64,000 bases of DNA from an uncultured Lachnospiraceae bacterium. GTDB lineage: Bacteria > Bacillota > Clostridia > Lachnospirales > Lachnospiraceae. This document shows positions 25,331-33,250 of the stretch, piece by piece. A program made the translations under genes and the position numbers. Positions within the stretch are counted from its first letter, which is position 1. Every line of letters begins with the position of its first letter. The notes under the pieces are model-generated. The model was given only the letters and a program-made list of their open reading frames with translations. It searched no databases and was not told the DNA's origin. Location of the stretch: NCBI GenBank assembly GCA_910588285.1, contig CAJUQB010000015.1, positions 1 to 64,000 on the forward strand, written 5' to 3'.

Positions 25331-25352
25331 GGATGCCGCTTCGGCGGCATCC
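25331..25352 (+). promoter_or_regulatory. UUCG-capped hairpin between the two oxidoreductase genes
   Basis: GGATGCCGC-TTCG-GCGGCATCC is a nine-pair stem with a stable UUCG tetraloop. Only TT follows, so it is more likely a processing or stability element than an efficient terminator. Confidence 0.6.
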
Positions 25353-25414
25353 TTAATAAGAAAATTGGATAAAATAGCGAGACAAAAATTTTATCATAAA
25401 AGGAGGATATTTTT

Positions 25415-26524
25415 ATGTCTAAAGTAAGAGTAGCAATCGTTGGGTGCGGCGGTATCGCCAATCAGAAGCACATGCCTTCCTTAAAGACCATGCCTGAGAA
25501 GGCAGAGATGGTGGCATTCTGTGACATCATTGAGGAGCGCGCGAAGGATGCAGCTGCGAAATACGGCGTACCGGGAGCAAAGGTTTACACTGACTACAAA
25601 GAGATGCTGGCAGATAAGAGCATTGAGTTTGATGTAGTTCATGTATGTACCCCCAACGTTGCCCACTGCCCCATCACGGTTGCAGCCTTTGAGGCCGGCA
25701 AGCATGTAATGTGCGAGAAGCCCATGGCTCACAATCCGGAGGACGCACAGAAGATGATTGATGCCTGGAAGGCATCCGGCAAGAAATTCACCATCGGTTA
25801 CCAGAACCGTTTCCGTGACGACACACAGACCCTTCATGCATCCTGTGAGGCTGGCGAGCTGGGTGAGATCTATTTCGCGAAGGCACACGCTCTGCGCAGG
25901 CGTGCAGTTCCCACCTGGGGCGTATTCCCCAACAAGGCTCTCCAGGGCGGCGGTCCTTTGATTGACATCGGAACACATGCACTGGATATCACCCTGTGGA
26001 TGATGGACAACTATGAGCCGGTATCTGTAAGCGGACAGGTATTCTACAAGCTGGGACGTCAGGAGGATGGTCCGGAAGGCAATGTATTCGGCCCCTGGGA
26101 TCCCGAGACCTTCGAGGTAGAGGATTCTGCATTTGGTTTGATCAAAATGAAAAACGGTGCTACCATTTACCTGGAGTCCTCCTGGGCGCTGAATGTGCTG
26201 AAATCCATGGAAGCATCTACCACTCTGTGCGGAACGAAGGCAGGCGCTGAGATTCATCACGGCGGAAGCTATCCCAACGATGAGCTGATCTACAACTTTG
26301 CAGAGCACAATCAGCTGATGGAGAAGACCATCTCTCCCGCAGGTGTTGTAGACTTCTTTGAGGGCGGCGCAGCGGCCGAGGCTGTAAAAGAGCAGCATCA
26401 GTGGATGGATGCCATCATCAATGACGGCGAGCCGCTGGTAAAGCCGGAGCAGGCATTTGTTGTTACTCAGATTCTGGATGCAATCTACAAGTCCGCTGAG
26501 ACCGGCAAGGAAATCTATCTGTAA
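25415..26524 (+). CDS. Gfo/Idh/MocA family oxidoreductase, paralogue of the gene at 217
   Basis: The 369-residue enzyme has GCGGIA at residues 10-15, Glu-Lys-Pro at 101-103 and the D184-x3-H188 motif. AAAGGAGG precedes the ATG. It shares its length and the whole of residues 161-195 with the product at 217, and the DNA is nearly identical over parts of that stretch, pointing to duplication or gene conversion. Here it closes the deglycosidase operon, in the other locus it opens an isomerase pair. A sugar or glycoside C3 oxidation role is likely; the exact substrate is unknown. Confidence 0.85.
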   Translation: MSKVRVAIVGCGGIANQKHMPSLKTMPEKAEMVAFCDIIEERAKDAAAKYGVPGAKVYTDYKEMLADKSIEFDVVHVCTPNVAHCPITVAAFEAGKHVMCEKPMAHNPEDAQKMIDAWKASGKKFTIGYQNRFRDDTQTLHASCEAGELGEIYFAKAHALRRRAVPTWGVFPNKALQGGGPLIDIGTHALDITLWMMDNYEPVSVSGQVFYKLGRQEDGPEGNVFGPWDPETFEVEDSAFGLIKMKNGATIYLESSWALNVLKSMEASTTLCGTKAGAEIHHGGSYPNDELIYNFAEHNQLMEKTISPAGVVDFFEGGAAAEAVKEQHQWMDAIINDGEPLVKPEQAFVVTQILDAIYKSAETGKEIYL

Positions 26525-26622
26525 GAGGCAGAGTCAAAAAGAAGCAGCAACAGATAGCTGCATGATCAGGAACAGAGGCAGATTCAAAAGGAAACTGCAA
26601 CAGATAGATCATGTTCAGGAAC
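26524..26622 (+). repeat. Imperfect 50-bp tandem duplication in the 3' untranslated region
   Basis: 26524-26573 and 26574-26622 are related copies beginning AGAGGCAGA and ending TCAGGAAC, with CAACAGATAG in the middle of both. No reading frame of interest runs through them. They lie between the oxidoreductase stop and the terminator. Confidence 0.8.
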
Positions 26623-26627
26623 AAAAG

Positions 26628-26657
26628 AAATCCCCGGGTTTTGACCCGGGGATTTTT
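26628..26657 (+). terminator. Rho-independent terminator of the deglycosidase operon
   Basis: Arms AAATCCCCGGGT and ACCCGGGGATTT with a short loop are followed by TTT on the plus strand. It stands 54 bases from the convergent chemoreceptor gene. Confidence 0.85.
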
Positions 26658-26711
26658 GGATTCTGAATGAAATCTTTTGGAAGTTCTAGGAAAAAGGCCG
26701 ACAGACGATCG

Positions 26712-28775
26712 CTATTTGATAAATCGGTCGATCAATGTCTCCAGCTGATTGGCCAGATCCTTATTCTTCTCCGACTGCTTCTGAATGATGTTGGCAATAT
26801 TGGAGGTGCCTTCGTTTTTCCCTATGATGGCATCAATGGATAACTGGTTCTCATGGGTGATGTTCTTCACATTCTCCATATTATCCGAAATGTGCATAAC
26901 AGACTGGCATAATTGCTGGACCAGGTTCTCGGCAAAATCCAGCTGCTGGCGGATCGCGTCTACCTCCATACTGTATTTCGTTGACTTCTCGGCAAAATCC
27001 CGGAACCTGTGTACCACATCCTCTTCGATAAAGTTGATGATAGACTCAAAGCAGGAATTAACCGTCTCAATGCTTAAGTTTGCCTCTTCGCAGAGCGCCT
27101 GAATTGCGGAAGCCGTATTCTTGGAGGTGCTGGCCAGACCGCCGATCTCACTTGCCACAACGGTAAACCCACGCCCGGATTCGCCTGCCCGTGCAGCCTC
27201 TATGGTGGCATTCAGGGATAAGAGGTTCGTCTGCTCGGAAATGCTGAGGATCTGGGCAGCAAGTTCATTGATCCTGGAAAGCTCCCGAAGGCTTGTAATG
27301 GCTTCGTGGACAGAAGTCTTTGTGCGAATCAGTGTCTCCTGGCCGCTGTCATAGGCAGAATCAGCCTGCTCCTTCATGGATTGGGCACTGAGGATCACGC
27401 CGTGGCTGACAGCGGCCGAGGAGGAAATATTCTCCAGTACATCCTGTACAACCGTGTTGATTTTGTTAATCTCCCCGTCAACATTCACGACAATGGAATT
27501 CGTATTCTCCAGGGAAGTAGAAAAGGCTTCTGCGGTTGCCGCATTGTCCACAACGCTTTCAATTAGCTCATTGGCTGAAGACTGGAGATCCTCCGCCTTC
27601 TGATCCAGTGTTCCGCAGCATTTCTGGAGGGTATCTATGATATCCCGCAGGGAGAAAATCATACTTTCCGTCGCAGTGGTCATGCTTCCCACCTCGTCTG
27701 TACGGCTGTTGTATTTTCGAATCTCTTCTTTTTCCGTAATGTCAAAATTCTGCAGAGCAATGATGCTATTCTCAATGATTTTTAATGGCTTTGTCAACCG
27801 TTGGATCAGGAAGAGAGAAACAATGCACAATGCCACCAGCGTACATGCTGAGAAGATGATCAATATTGTCTTCAGGCTATTGGTAGAGGCAAAAATCTCG
27901 TCCTTGCTGTTGTTCACAAAGAAGATCCATCCGTAATCGGACATATAATAGTAGGTGGAAATATAGTCCTTTCCGTCCCTGCGGTATTCGAGATACCCGC
28001 TTACGTCTTCGGTGCTGCCCTCCAGCTCTGTGCAGAGGGACTGTATGTACGCTTCCTCCACAGCAGCCCCTACCTTGTCACTGTCTTTTACAAATATGTA
28101 CTGGGCGCTTCCGCGGTTCACCATGCTGTACTCAGTGCTCTTTAGTCCATTCAGGGACAGGCCGTCCAGCATCTCCACCAGGCCATTGGTATAGACACCG
28201 CTGCCGACCAGGCCAATGGGGGAGCCGGTGCTGTCAAATACCGCACGGTACAAGGATACGATTTGCTGACCGCTGGCAGGGGACAGGATGATGCCGGTAT
28301 TGTAGACACCGTCTGCTCCCAGCATGGCTTCCTGCAGTGCCTGCAAAGAATCGCCCTCTCTGGTAGTGATTCCCACAACCTCTGCATTTGTATGGGCGAG
28401 CACCGTAGTATTCCAGTCGCTGGTGTACAGCCCTTCCAGATTGACAATATCGCCGGAAAATTGTTCCGTATATCTCTGGGCCGCTTCTACGGCTTTTGCA
28501 TCGGTAGGATTCTCCAGAAGCGCCGTGATCTCCCCGGCCCTGCTGTATGCGGTCAGAATCTCCTCGATCTGTTTGACATGATTCCGAACGATCTGAGCCC
28601 GCTCCTGTGTGACCGTCTGCATATTGCGTATGGCTGTCTCTTCTGTGGCAAGGGAAGTCCTGGTAATAACAAATGCGGATAACATAAGAATGACAATGAC
28701 CTGCATGACCAATACGCAGGCAGTAATTTTTTGTCCCAGCGTAATGTGGATTTTGTTCAAGGTATTACTGTTCAT
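26712..28775 (-). CDS. Methyl-accepting chemotaxis protein with extracellular Cache-type sensor
   Basis: The protein has 687 residues. The first membrane segment is at about 12-35, a roughly 250-residue extracellular double-Cache-like sensor follows, then a second membrane segment near 300 (LKTILIIFSACTLVAL), a HAMP domain and a cytoplasmic signalling domain. The hairpin tip reads SEQTNLLSLNATIEAARAGE, the conserved region that contacts CheA and CheW. The ATG at 28775 follows GGAAGGTGA; an in-frame GTG at 28787 is an alternative. It is convergent with the deglycosidase operon, so a role in sensing related compounds is possible but unproven. Confidence 0.93.
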   Translation of the reverse strand: MNSNTLNKIHITLGQKITACVLVMQVIVILMLSAFVITRTSLATEETAIRNMQTVTQERAQIVRNHVKQIEEILTAYSRAGEITALLENPTDAKAVEAAQRYTEQFSGDIVNLEGLYTSDWNTTVLAHTNAEVVGITTREGDSLQALQEAMLGADGVYNTGIILSPASGQQIVSLYRAVFDSTGSPIGLVGSGVYTNGLVEMLDGLSLNGLKSTEYSMVNRGSAQYIFVKDSDKVGAAVEEAYIQSLCTELEGSTEDVSGYLEYRRDGKDYISTYYYMSDYGWIFFVNNSKDEIFASTNSLKTILIIFSACTLVALCIVSLFLIQRLTKPLKIIENSIIALQNFDITEKEEIRKYNSRTDEVGSMTTATESMIFSLRDIIDTLQKCCGTLDQKAEDLQSSANELIESVVDNAATAEAFSTSLENTNSIVVNVDGEINKINTVVQDVLENISSSAAVSHGVILSAQSMKEQADSAYDSGQETLIRTKTSVHEAITSLRELSRINELAAQILSISEQTNLLSLNATIEAARAGESGRGFTVVASEIGGLASTSKNTASAIQALCEEANLSIETVNSCFESIINFIEEDVVHRFRDFAEKSTKYSMEVDAIRQQLDFAENLVQQLCQSVMHISDNMENVKNITHENQLSIDAIIGKNEGTSNIANIIQKQSEKNKDLANQLETLIDRFIK

Positions 28776-28862
28776 AATCTCTATCACCTTCCAAGTGTTA
28801 TTGTACCATCCTGTTTTTTTGATGTCAATTTTATATCTTGGTGGAAGGGGAAGAATTACGCT

Positions 28863-29414
28863 CTATTTTTTAAACCTGAATCGGGATTTCTTTTTTGGTG
28901 ATGGTGGGATTTTTTTAATATCCGGATCCTGTGAGTAGAGGATGTCAATGGTATTTTCTATTTCGGCTATTTTACTATTCCAGGCCTTTATTAGAATTTC
29001 GTCTGTGTCAAACAGATCGCTATCCCAGTCCCCTTTATTTGCGCAGCTATTTGCATAAATGTAAAATTTAAGAAAAGCATTTTTATTTTCAGGCAATGGA
29101 TATGCCATAATAAAGTCGGACATACAATATGCCAATTCTACATCATCAACATCCTCGTCGCGCCCGCCGCGCATTTGGCCAAAAAGAGTGGTATATATGG
29201 ATTCCTGCCGCAGGCGTTCTCGTTCTGCTTTCTCATGTCTATTATAGTCCGTTTGGAACAACTTAATAATTTCTTGGGCATTGGGTTCGGAATCTTTCTT
29301 AAGATTGTCAGGGTCTAAGTATGAAGCAGATGCCCCGCAATATTCGCATACATAGGTATTCAGTGTTGCGTTTATATTAATTGGAGCACCGCATTGTGTG
29401 CAGATACAGATCAA
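28863..29414 (-). CDS. Zinc-ribbon protein of unknown function
   Basis: The 183-residue protein starts with a zinc ribbon, Cys-x2-Cys (CTQCGAP) and Cys-x2-Cys (CEYCGAS), within residues 5-28. The rest is polar and helical, ends in a basic tail (SPKKKSRFRFKK) and has no membrane segment. AGGTGAT on the minus strand precedes the ATG. Base composition is clearly more AT-rich than the neighbouring catabolic genes. It is followed upstream by another zinc-ribbon protein and a lipoprotein, a possible three-gene unit. I do not recognise a specific function. Confidence 0.7.
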   Translation of the reverse strand: MICICTQCGAPININATLNTYVCEYCGASASYLDPDNLKKDSEPNAQEIIKLFQTDYNRHEKAERERLRQESIYTTLFGQMRGGRDEDVDDVELAYCMSDFIMAYPLPENKNAFLKFYIYANSCANKGDWDSDLFDTDEILIKAWNSKIAEIENTIDILYSQDPDIKKIPPSPKKKSRFRFKK

Positions 29415-29446
29415 AATATCACCTCCCGAAAAGTCTGTAGTAATTT

Positions 29447-29950
29447 TTAAGGGATCAGTAAAACGAAGGGAATAAATAGAACAAAAGCAATCAGTATGAC
29501 AAAACCGTAGTAATTGCGATTGGGAAGCTTGATGAAACCGCTTCCAGTTACCCAGGATAAGATAAATAATATTCCCTGAACTAGGCTGATGATACTGCCA
29601 GGCAAATATTCAAGCTTGAACCGGCAGTTATTGAAACCGCCGATTCCAAGCATAATACAGAGAATTGCACATAAAATCAGCACTTTGCTAAATATGCCTT
29701 TTTTGAAGGCGGCAATTCGTGCTTCTTCCATCCGTACCTTTTCCAGATTAGCCTCATGCTGTTGTTGTTCCAGTGCAATTTCTTTTATGGTTTCAGATTT
29801 AATTTTTTGAATTTTCACGGCATCGCTTTCCAAAATCAATTCATTTGAGCCGCAATATGGACAAAATAAAATATTACTGTTTTCAGTAGTTGTTAGTGTT
29901 CCATTGCAATTGGTACATTTTAAAGCTATGTGATAATCAGAATGTATCAT
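29447..29950 (-). CDS. Zinc-ribbon membrane protein of unknown function
   Basis: The 167-residue protein has an N-terminal zinc ribbon (CTNCNG and CPYCGS), a coiled coil of about 45 residues rich in Glu, Lys and Gln, and three hydrophobic segments at about 90-165. The ATG at 29950 with GAGG seven bases ahead is preferred to a TTG two codons upstream. The layout, ribbon and coiled coil in the cytoplasm with a membrane anchor, suggests a membrane-tethered adaptor. AT-rich like its neighbours; function unknown. Confidence 0.7.
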   Translation of the reverse strand: MIHSDYHIALKCTNCNGTLTTTENSNILFCPYCGSNELILESDAVKIQKIKSETIKEIALEQQQHEANLEKVRMEEARIAAFKKGIFSKVLILCAILCIMLGIGGFNNCRFKLEYLPGSIISLVQGILFILSWVTGSGFIKLPNRNYYGFVILIAFVLFIPFVLLIP

Positions 29951-29992
29951 AAACAAACCTCGTTACATAAAAATATATGTTATCTTGTGAAA

Positions 29993-30772
29993 TTATTGTA
30001 ATGCATCAAGCATTTTCTGGGTTGCCCTGCTGGTAACTTCAAGATAATAGGCGGCTTCTGCTGTATTCAAATTACCATTGTCTAGTTCATTAATCTTTTG
30101 CGACCATTCGACCTCTTCATTCAATAACTTGGTATAATCTGCTGCCATGGCAAGGATGTCTGATGAATCTGCCTCAGAGTATTTTTTCATAAATTCACAG
30201 TATTCTTCTACAAAGGCTTCGTAGCCATCCATTACTTCTTTGAATTCCGGACGGATATCGTTTTCAGAACCGGAGGCTTCCGGGGCGCTCGATTCTTCGG
30301 AAGAAGCATCAGGCGTAATATCTAATTGATCTTCTTCATTCTTTTCAGATTCGTCATCAGGCGCATCTAAACGGATAGACATAATATTATCATTATCTAA
30401 ATTTAGGGAAAGATGATAGCCGCTTTCATTATCAGCATAAAAATAATCATCCCCTTTCTGGTAATCAATATGAAATCCACTTTCATAGCATGAATCAGAA
30501 TAAGAGTTAAAATCTTCTTTTGATGTTTCTGAAACATGAATTACAAAGCCATATGATGCCTCCCATTCTATTTTTCCAATAGTAGATTCAGGCTTTGGAA
30601 TTAATGAAGCAATTTCGCTTTTCGGCCATGTAAACTCTGCATATAATTCTTCGGAAGAAGAGTCCTCGGTTTCTGCTACAGGATCAATATTGTCAGCCTG
30701 TTCCTTTCCACATCCATTGAAAACTAATCCCCATGCTATGCATAAGCACATAATAACTACCCGTTTGATCAT
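29993..30772 (-). CDS. Lipoprotein of unknown function (DUF6591-like)
   Basis: The 259-residue precursor has a signal peptide and lipobox (VFNGCGKE, Cys near 21), so it is likely anchored on the cell surface. A domain at about 45-135 (FTWPKSEIASLIPKP, then GFVIHVS) resembles DUF6591 as I remember it. A Ser/Glu/Asp-rich linker and a helical C-terminal domain (about 175-259) follow. AGGAGG precedes the start on the minus strand. It heads the AT-rich group with the two zinc-ribbon genes. Confidence 0.7.
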   Translation of the reverse strand: MIKRVVIMCLCIAWGLVFNGCGKEQADNIDPVAETEDSSSEELYAEFTWPKSEIASLIPKPESTIGKIEWEASYGFVIHVSETSKEDFNSYSDSCYESGFHIDYQKGDDYFYADNESGYHLSLNLDNDNIMSIRLDAPDDESEKNEEDQLDITPDASSEESSAPEASGSENDIRPEFKEVMDGYEAFVEEYCEFMKKYSEADSSDILAMAADYTKLLNEEVEWSQKINELDNGNLNTAEAAYYLEVTSRATQKMLDALQ

Positions 30773-30792
30773 TTAAATATCCTCCTATTTCT

Positions 30793-30813
30793 GGAAAAGT
30801 GTACCTTTCCGAA
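30793..30813. promoter_or_regulatory. Palindrome GGAAAAGTGTACCTTTCC, possible operator
   Basis: This imperfect palindrome centred on GTAC lies 20 bases upstream of the lipoprotein start codon. An almost identical motif (GGAGAAGTGTACTTCTCC on the minus strand, then GAA) is at 30925-30945 inside the terminator stem. Two copies with the same core and flank in one 150-base spacer suggest a protein-binding site. Confidence 0.4.
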
Positions 30814-30913
30814 TCCATTACAGCTGAGAAAAATTCGTTGTGCCTCTTGTGTTTTTATGATTTTATATGGACAGAAAAGCCAAAATATGCTATCCTATAA
30901 GCGTCCAGGGAAG

Positions 30914-30959
30914 GACAAAGAAAATTCGGAGAAGTACACTTCTCCGAATTTTCTTTGTC
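30914..30959. terminator. 22-bp perfect inverted repeat after the recombinase gene
   Basis: Arms at 30914-30935 and 30938-30959 are exact complements (GACAAAGAAAATTCGGAGAA and on). It starts 15 bases downstream of the leftward recombinase stop codon and probably terminates it; CTTTGTCTTT also gives some T run on the plus strand. It contains the palindromic motif shared with 30793. Confidence 0.75.
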
Positions 30960-30973
30960 TTTGATACATACTA

Positions 30974-31588
30974 TTACATTTCTGCTTCCAAAGCTTTTCC
31001 ATACGCCCTGGCCTTGTCATAGAAGGTAGTCTGGGGCAGGCCGCATTCCCTTGCGGCCTCTGCTACCGAAAGCTCCTTTCGTTTCCATTTTTCGTATATT
31101 TCCTGGAAATTTTCCGGCATCGGGCGGGGAGGCCGGCCAAATTGTACGCCTCTGGCTCTGGCAGCTGCAATTCCCTCTGCCTGCCGCTGCCGGATATTAG
31201 CGCGCTCGTTTTCCGCCACATAGCTTAAGACCGCCAGTACAATATCAGCCAGAAAGGTTCCCATTAGATCCTTGCCGGTTCGTGTATCCAGGAGAGGCAT
31301 ATCCAGGATGCAGAGATCAACCCTCTTCTCCTTGGTGAGAAGCCGCCACTGCTCCAGAATCTCTTTGTAATTCCGCCCCAGGCGGTCAATGCTTTTGATA
31401 TAGATCAGATCCCCCTCCTTTACCTGCTCCAGCAGACGACAGTACATGGGACGGCAGAAGTCCTTTCCGGACTGCCGGTCAATATAGAGGTTTTGGCGGG
31501 GGACATGTATATGATCCATGGCGGCCTGCTGGCGGTCCTCCCGTTGATCCTTGCTGCTGACGCGGATGTAACCGTAAATATTACCCAT
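30974..31588 (-). CDS. Serine recombinase (resolvase/invertase family)
   Basis: The 204-residue protein is the size of small resolvases. The catalytic motif YGYIRVSS puts the nucleophile at Ser11, and IDRLGRNYKEI contains the conserved Arg pair. A long helix follows, and a helix-turn-helix of the resolvase type closes the protein (LSVAEAARECGLPQTTFYDKA). AAGGAG precedes the ATG at 31588. No transposase, inverted-repeat ends or phage genes are nearby, so it is a free-standing recombinase or a remnant of an element. Its own recombination site was not found. Confidence 0.9.
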   Translation of the reverse strand: MGNIYGYIRVSSKDQREDRQQAAMDHIHVPRQNLYIDRQSGKDFCRPMYCRLLEQVKEGDLIYIKSIDRLGRNYKEILEQWRLLTKEKRVDLCILDMPLLDTRTGKDLMGTFLADIVLAVLSYVAENERANIRQRQAEGIAAARARGVQFGRPPRPMPENFQEIYEKWKRKELSVAEAARECGLPQTTFYDKARAYGKALEAEM

Positions 31589-31835
31589 AAAAGCTCCTTT
31601 CTTAAGGGACACCCAAAAGGGTGCTGTTACATGTGTGTTCCCGCAGGCCTCTTGTGTTTGCAGAAAATAGAATGCCGATTTTCTTGACAGGCAGCAGCAA
31701 TATGTGCTTGTCAATGCCGTATTCTTTATTATACAATACAATCACCATTTAGCAGAGGGATGCGGATGTGTCATAAGAAGAGATGAAAAAATCGCGAATG
31801 CATACTGACAGCAGGCAGGAAGGGGGACTGGCGTT

Positions 31836-32343
31836 ATGATTCGTATTGAGGAAGCCATAGAGCGCTATCACTTGGAACAATATTTTGAGGATATCGAAAA
31901 ATACCGCGGCGGGATGAAGCTGATCACTGTTCCGAAAAAATCTTACGTGTACGGGAATCCGGAGAATGAGAAATATGCATTCTTTCTGCTGGAGTATGAT
32001 GCCATGACAAGGTAATCGAGACTGAGACAGAATGTACCTTTTTGGGAATTTCTCCGGTCCACAGCAATTGGGCTGGTGGGAATTGTGCAGATGTGTCGCA
32101 TGGGAGGCTCTGCCAGTACCCTGTGCACCAGGCTGGCGGCAAAGAAGGAGGTGGCAGCTGCTGGAGGAGCCGGAGGCCAGCTGGGAGTATGCGGAGGCTG
32201 TGGCAGATGTTAAGATTCAGGTATTCGACCGGATCCTGGAGTTTGCGCCGGTATCCTCCGCGCAGATGGCCCAAAACGGGTTGGATGTCCAGAAAATCCT
32301 GTATGATGAATTTGACCAGTATACAAAGGATTATTATAGGTAA
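31836..32343 (+). pseudogene. Remnants of regulatory-type genes
   Basis: A 59-codon frame at 31836-32015, behind AGGGGGA, reads like the N-terminus of a Crp/Fnr cyclic-nucleotide-binding domain (KLITVPKKSYVYGNPENEKY, then AFFLLE) and stops abruptly. A second coding-like segment at about 32160-32343 in another frame (EPEASWEYAEAVADVKIQVF, ending YTKDYYR) lacks its own start. The two do not join in one frame, so I read the stretch as decayed or deleted genes. The first frame might still be translated as a short protein. Confidence 0.45.
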
Positions 32344-32389
32344 GAGCCCCTGGGGATAGAAGAAAAAGGTGAATTTTCATTTCTGCCTG

Positions 32390-32417
32390 TTGAAAAAAAG
32401 GAAAATTTGAGTATAAT
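32390..32417 (+). promoter_or_regulatory. Sigma-A promoter for the gene at 32478
   Basis: TTGAAA (32390-32395) and TATAAT (32412-32417) are 16 bases apart; transcription would start near 32424. Confidence 0.65.
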
Positions 32418-32477
32418 TTGAATCAGGGAAATCCAAAGGCGCTGTAGATTGTATTCATGAGCAGGAGGAATTGAAAT

Positions 32478-33233
32478 TTGGACAGGAATCCATCCCCAAA
32501 ACGCACAAAAAGCTATTGTTTCTGTATTACACGCAAGCGGCTGCTTTCTCTGTGGCTGGCGCTTCTACTGCTGTTCGTGGCAGCGGGCTTGGGCGCCTAT
32601 GCCTGGCTGAGGCTCCAGGAGGAGCGGTCATTGTGGGAGGTGATCGAATACGCCAAGCTGGCCGTTGGGGTGCTTGGCTGTATTCTTTTTCTGATCTGGG
32701 GTCTGGGAACCGCCTATATGGCTATTCGGGATGCATTTTTTCCAGGCAGGAGCGCCCTGGCACAATCCATCCGTTCCCAGCTGCCCTGCCCGGAGGAGGC
32801 GCCGGATGTCCGGGAACTGTTTGCCATGGTGGACCAAGACATTGAGGAAAATGGCCTCTGGTTTGATCGTGTGGCAGTTGGGAAGGAGTGGGTGCTGGGA
32901 GATCAGGCCAGCTTTATCCCGCGTATCCGGGTGTTTTTCGGGCGGGATGAGACGACCACCCGCAGGCGCGGGGAGCGGATGATTACCACCCGGATCCTGG
33001 AGCTGCACATTCTGGACGACCGGCGGCAGCATCAGATGACCACTCTGCGCAAGCCCCGGGAGCTGCGCGCCCTCCTGGAATGTATCTCTCTGCGTGCCCC
33101 GGATGCTCTCTGCAGGCCCTACCGGGAATATGCCTCCTGGTGTCAGAAATCAGATACGGAATGGGAAGACATGCTGCGGGAATACCGGGTGAAGCAGGGA
33201 GAGCGGGAGATGGCTGATTTTAAATACAGGTAA
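32478..33233 (+). CDS. Membrane protein of unknown function
   Basis: The 251-residue protein probably starts at TTG (32478) with GCAGGAGGAA eight bases before. After a basic N-terminus it has two membrane segments at about 23-45 and 60-85, then a cytoplasmic domain of about 160 residues. It is followed 17 bases later by a Sel1-repeat gene and likely cotranscribed. No family recognised. Confidence 0.65.
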   Translation: MDRNPSPKRTKSYCFCITRKRLLSLWLALLLLFVAAGLGAYAWLRLQEERSLWEVIEYAKLAVGVLGCILFLIWGLGTAYMAIRDAFFPGRSALAQSIRSQLPCPEEAPDVRELFAMVDQDIEENGLWFDRVAVGKEWVLGDQASFIPRIRVFFGRDETTTRRRGERMITTRILELHILDDRRQHQMTTLRKPRELRALLECISLRAPDALCRPYREYASWCQKSDTEWEDMLREYRVKQGEREMADFKYR

Positions 33234-33250
33234 AGGAGGTACATAGTGTT

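Noticed and set aside
30974..31588. Recombinase as part of a transposon or prophage
   Set aside because: No transposase, terminal repeats, target duplication, integrase-type partner or phage genes were found nearby.
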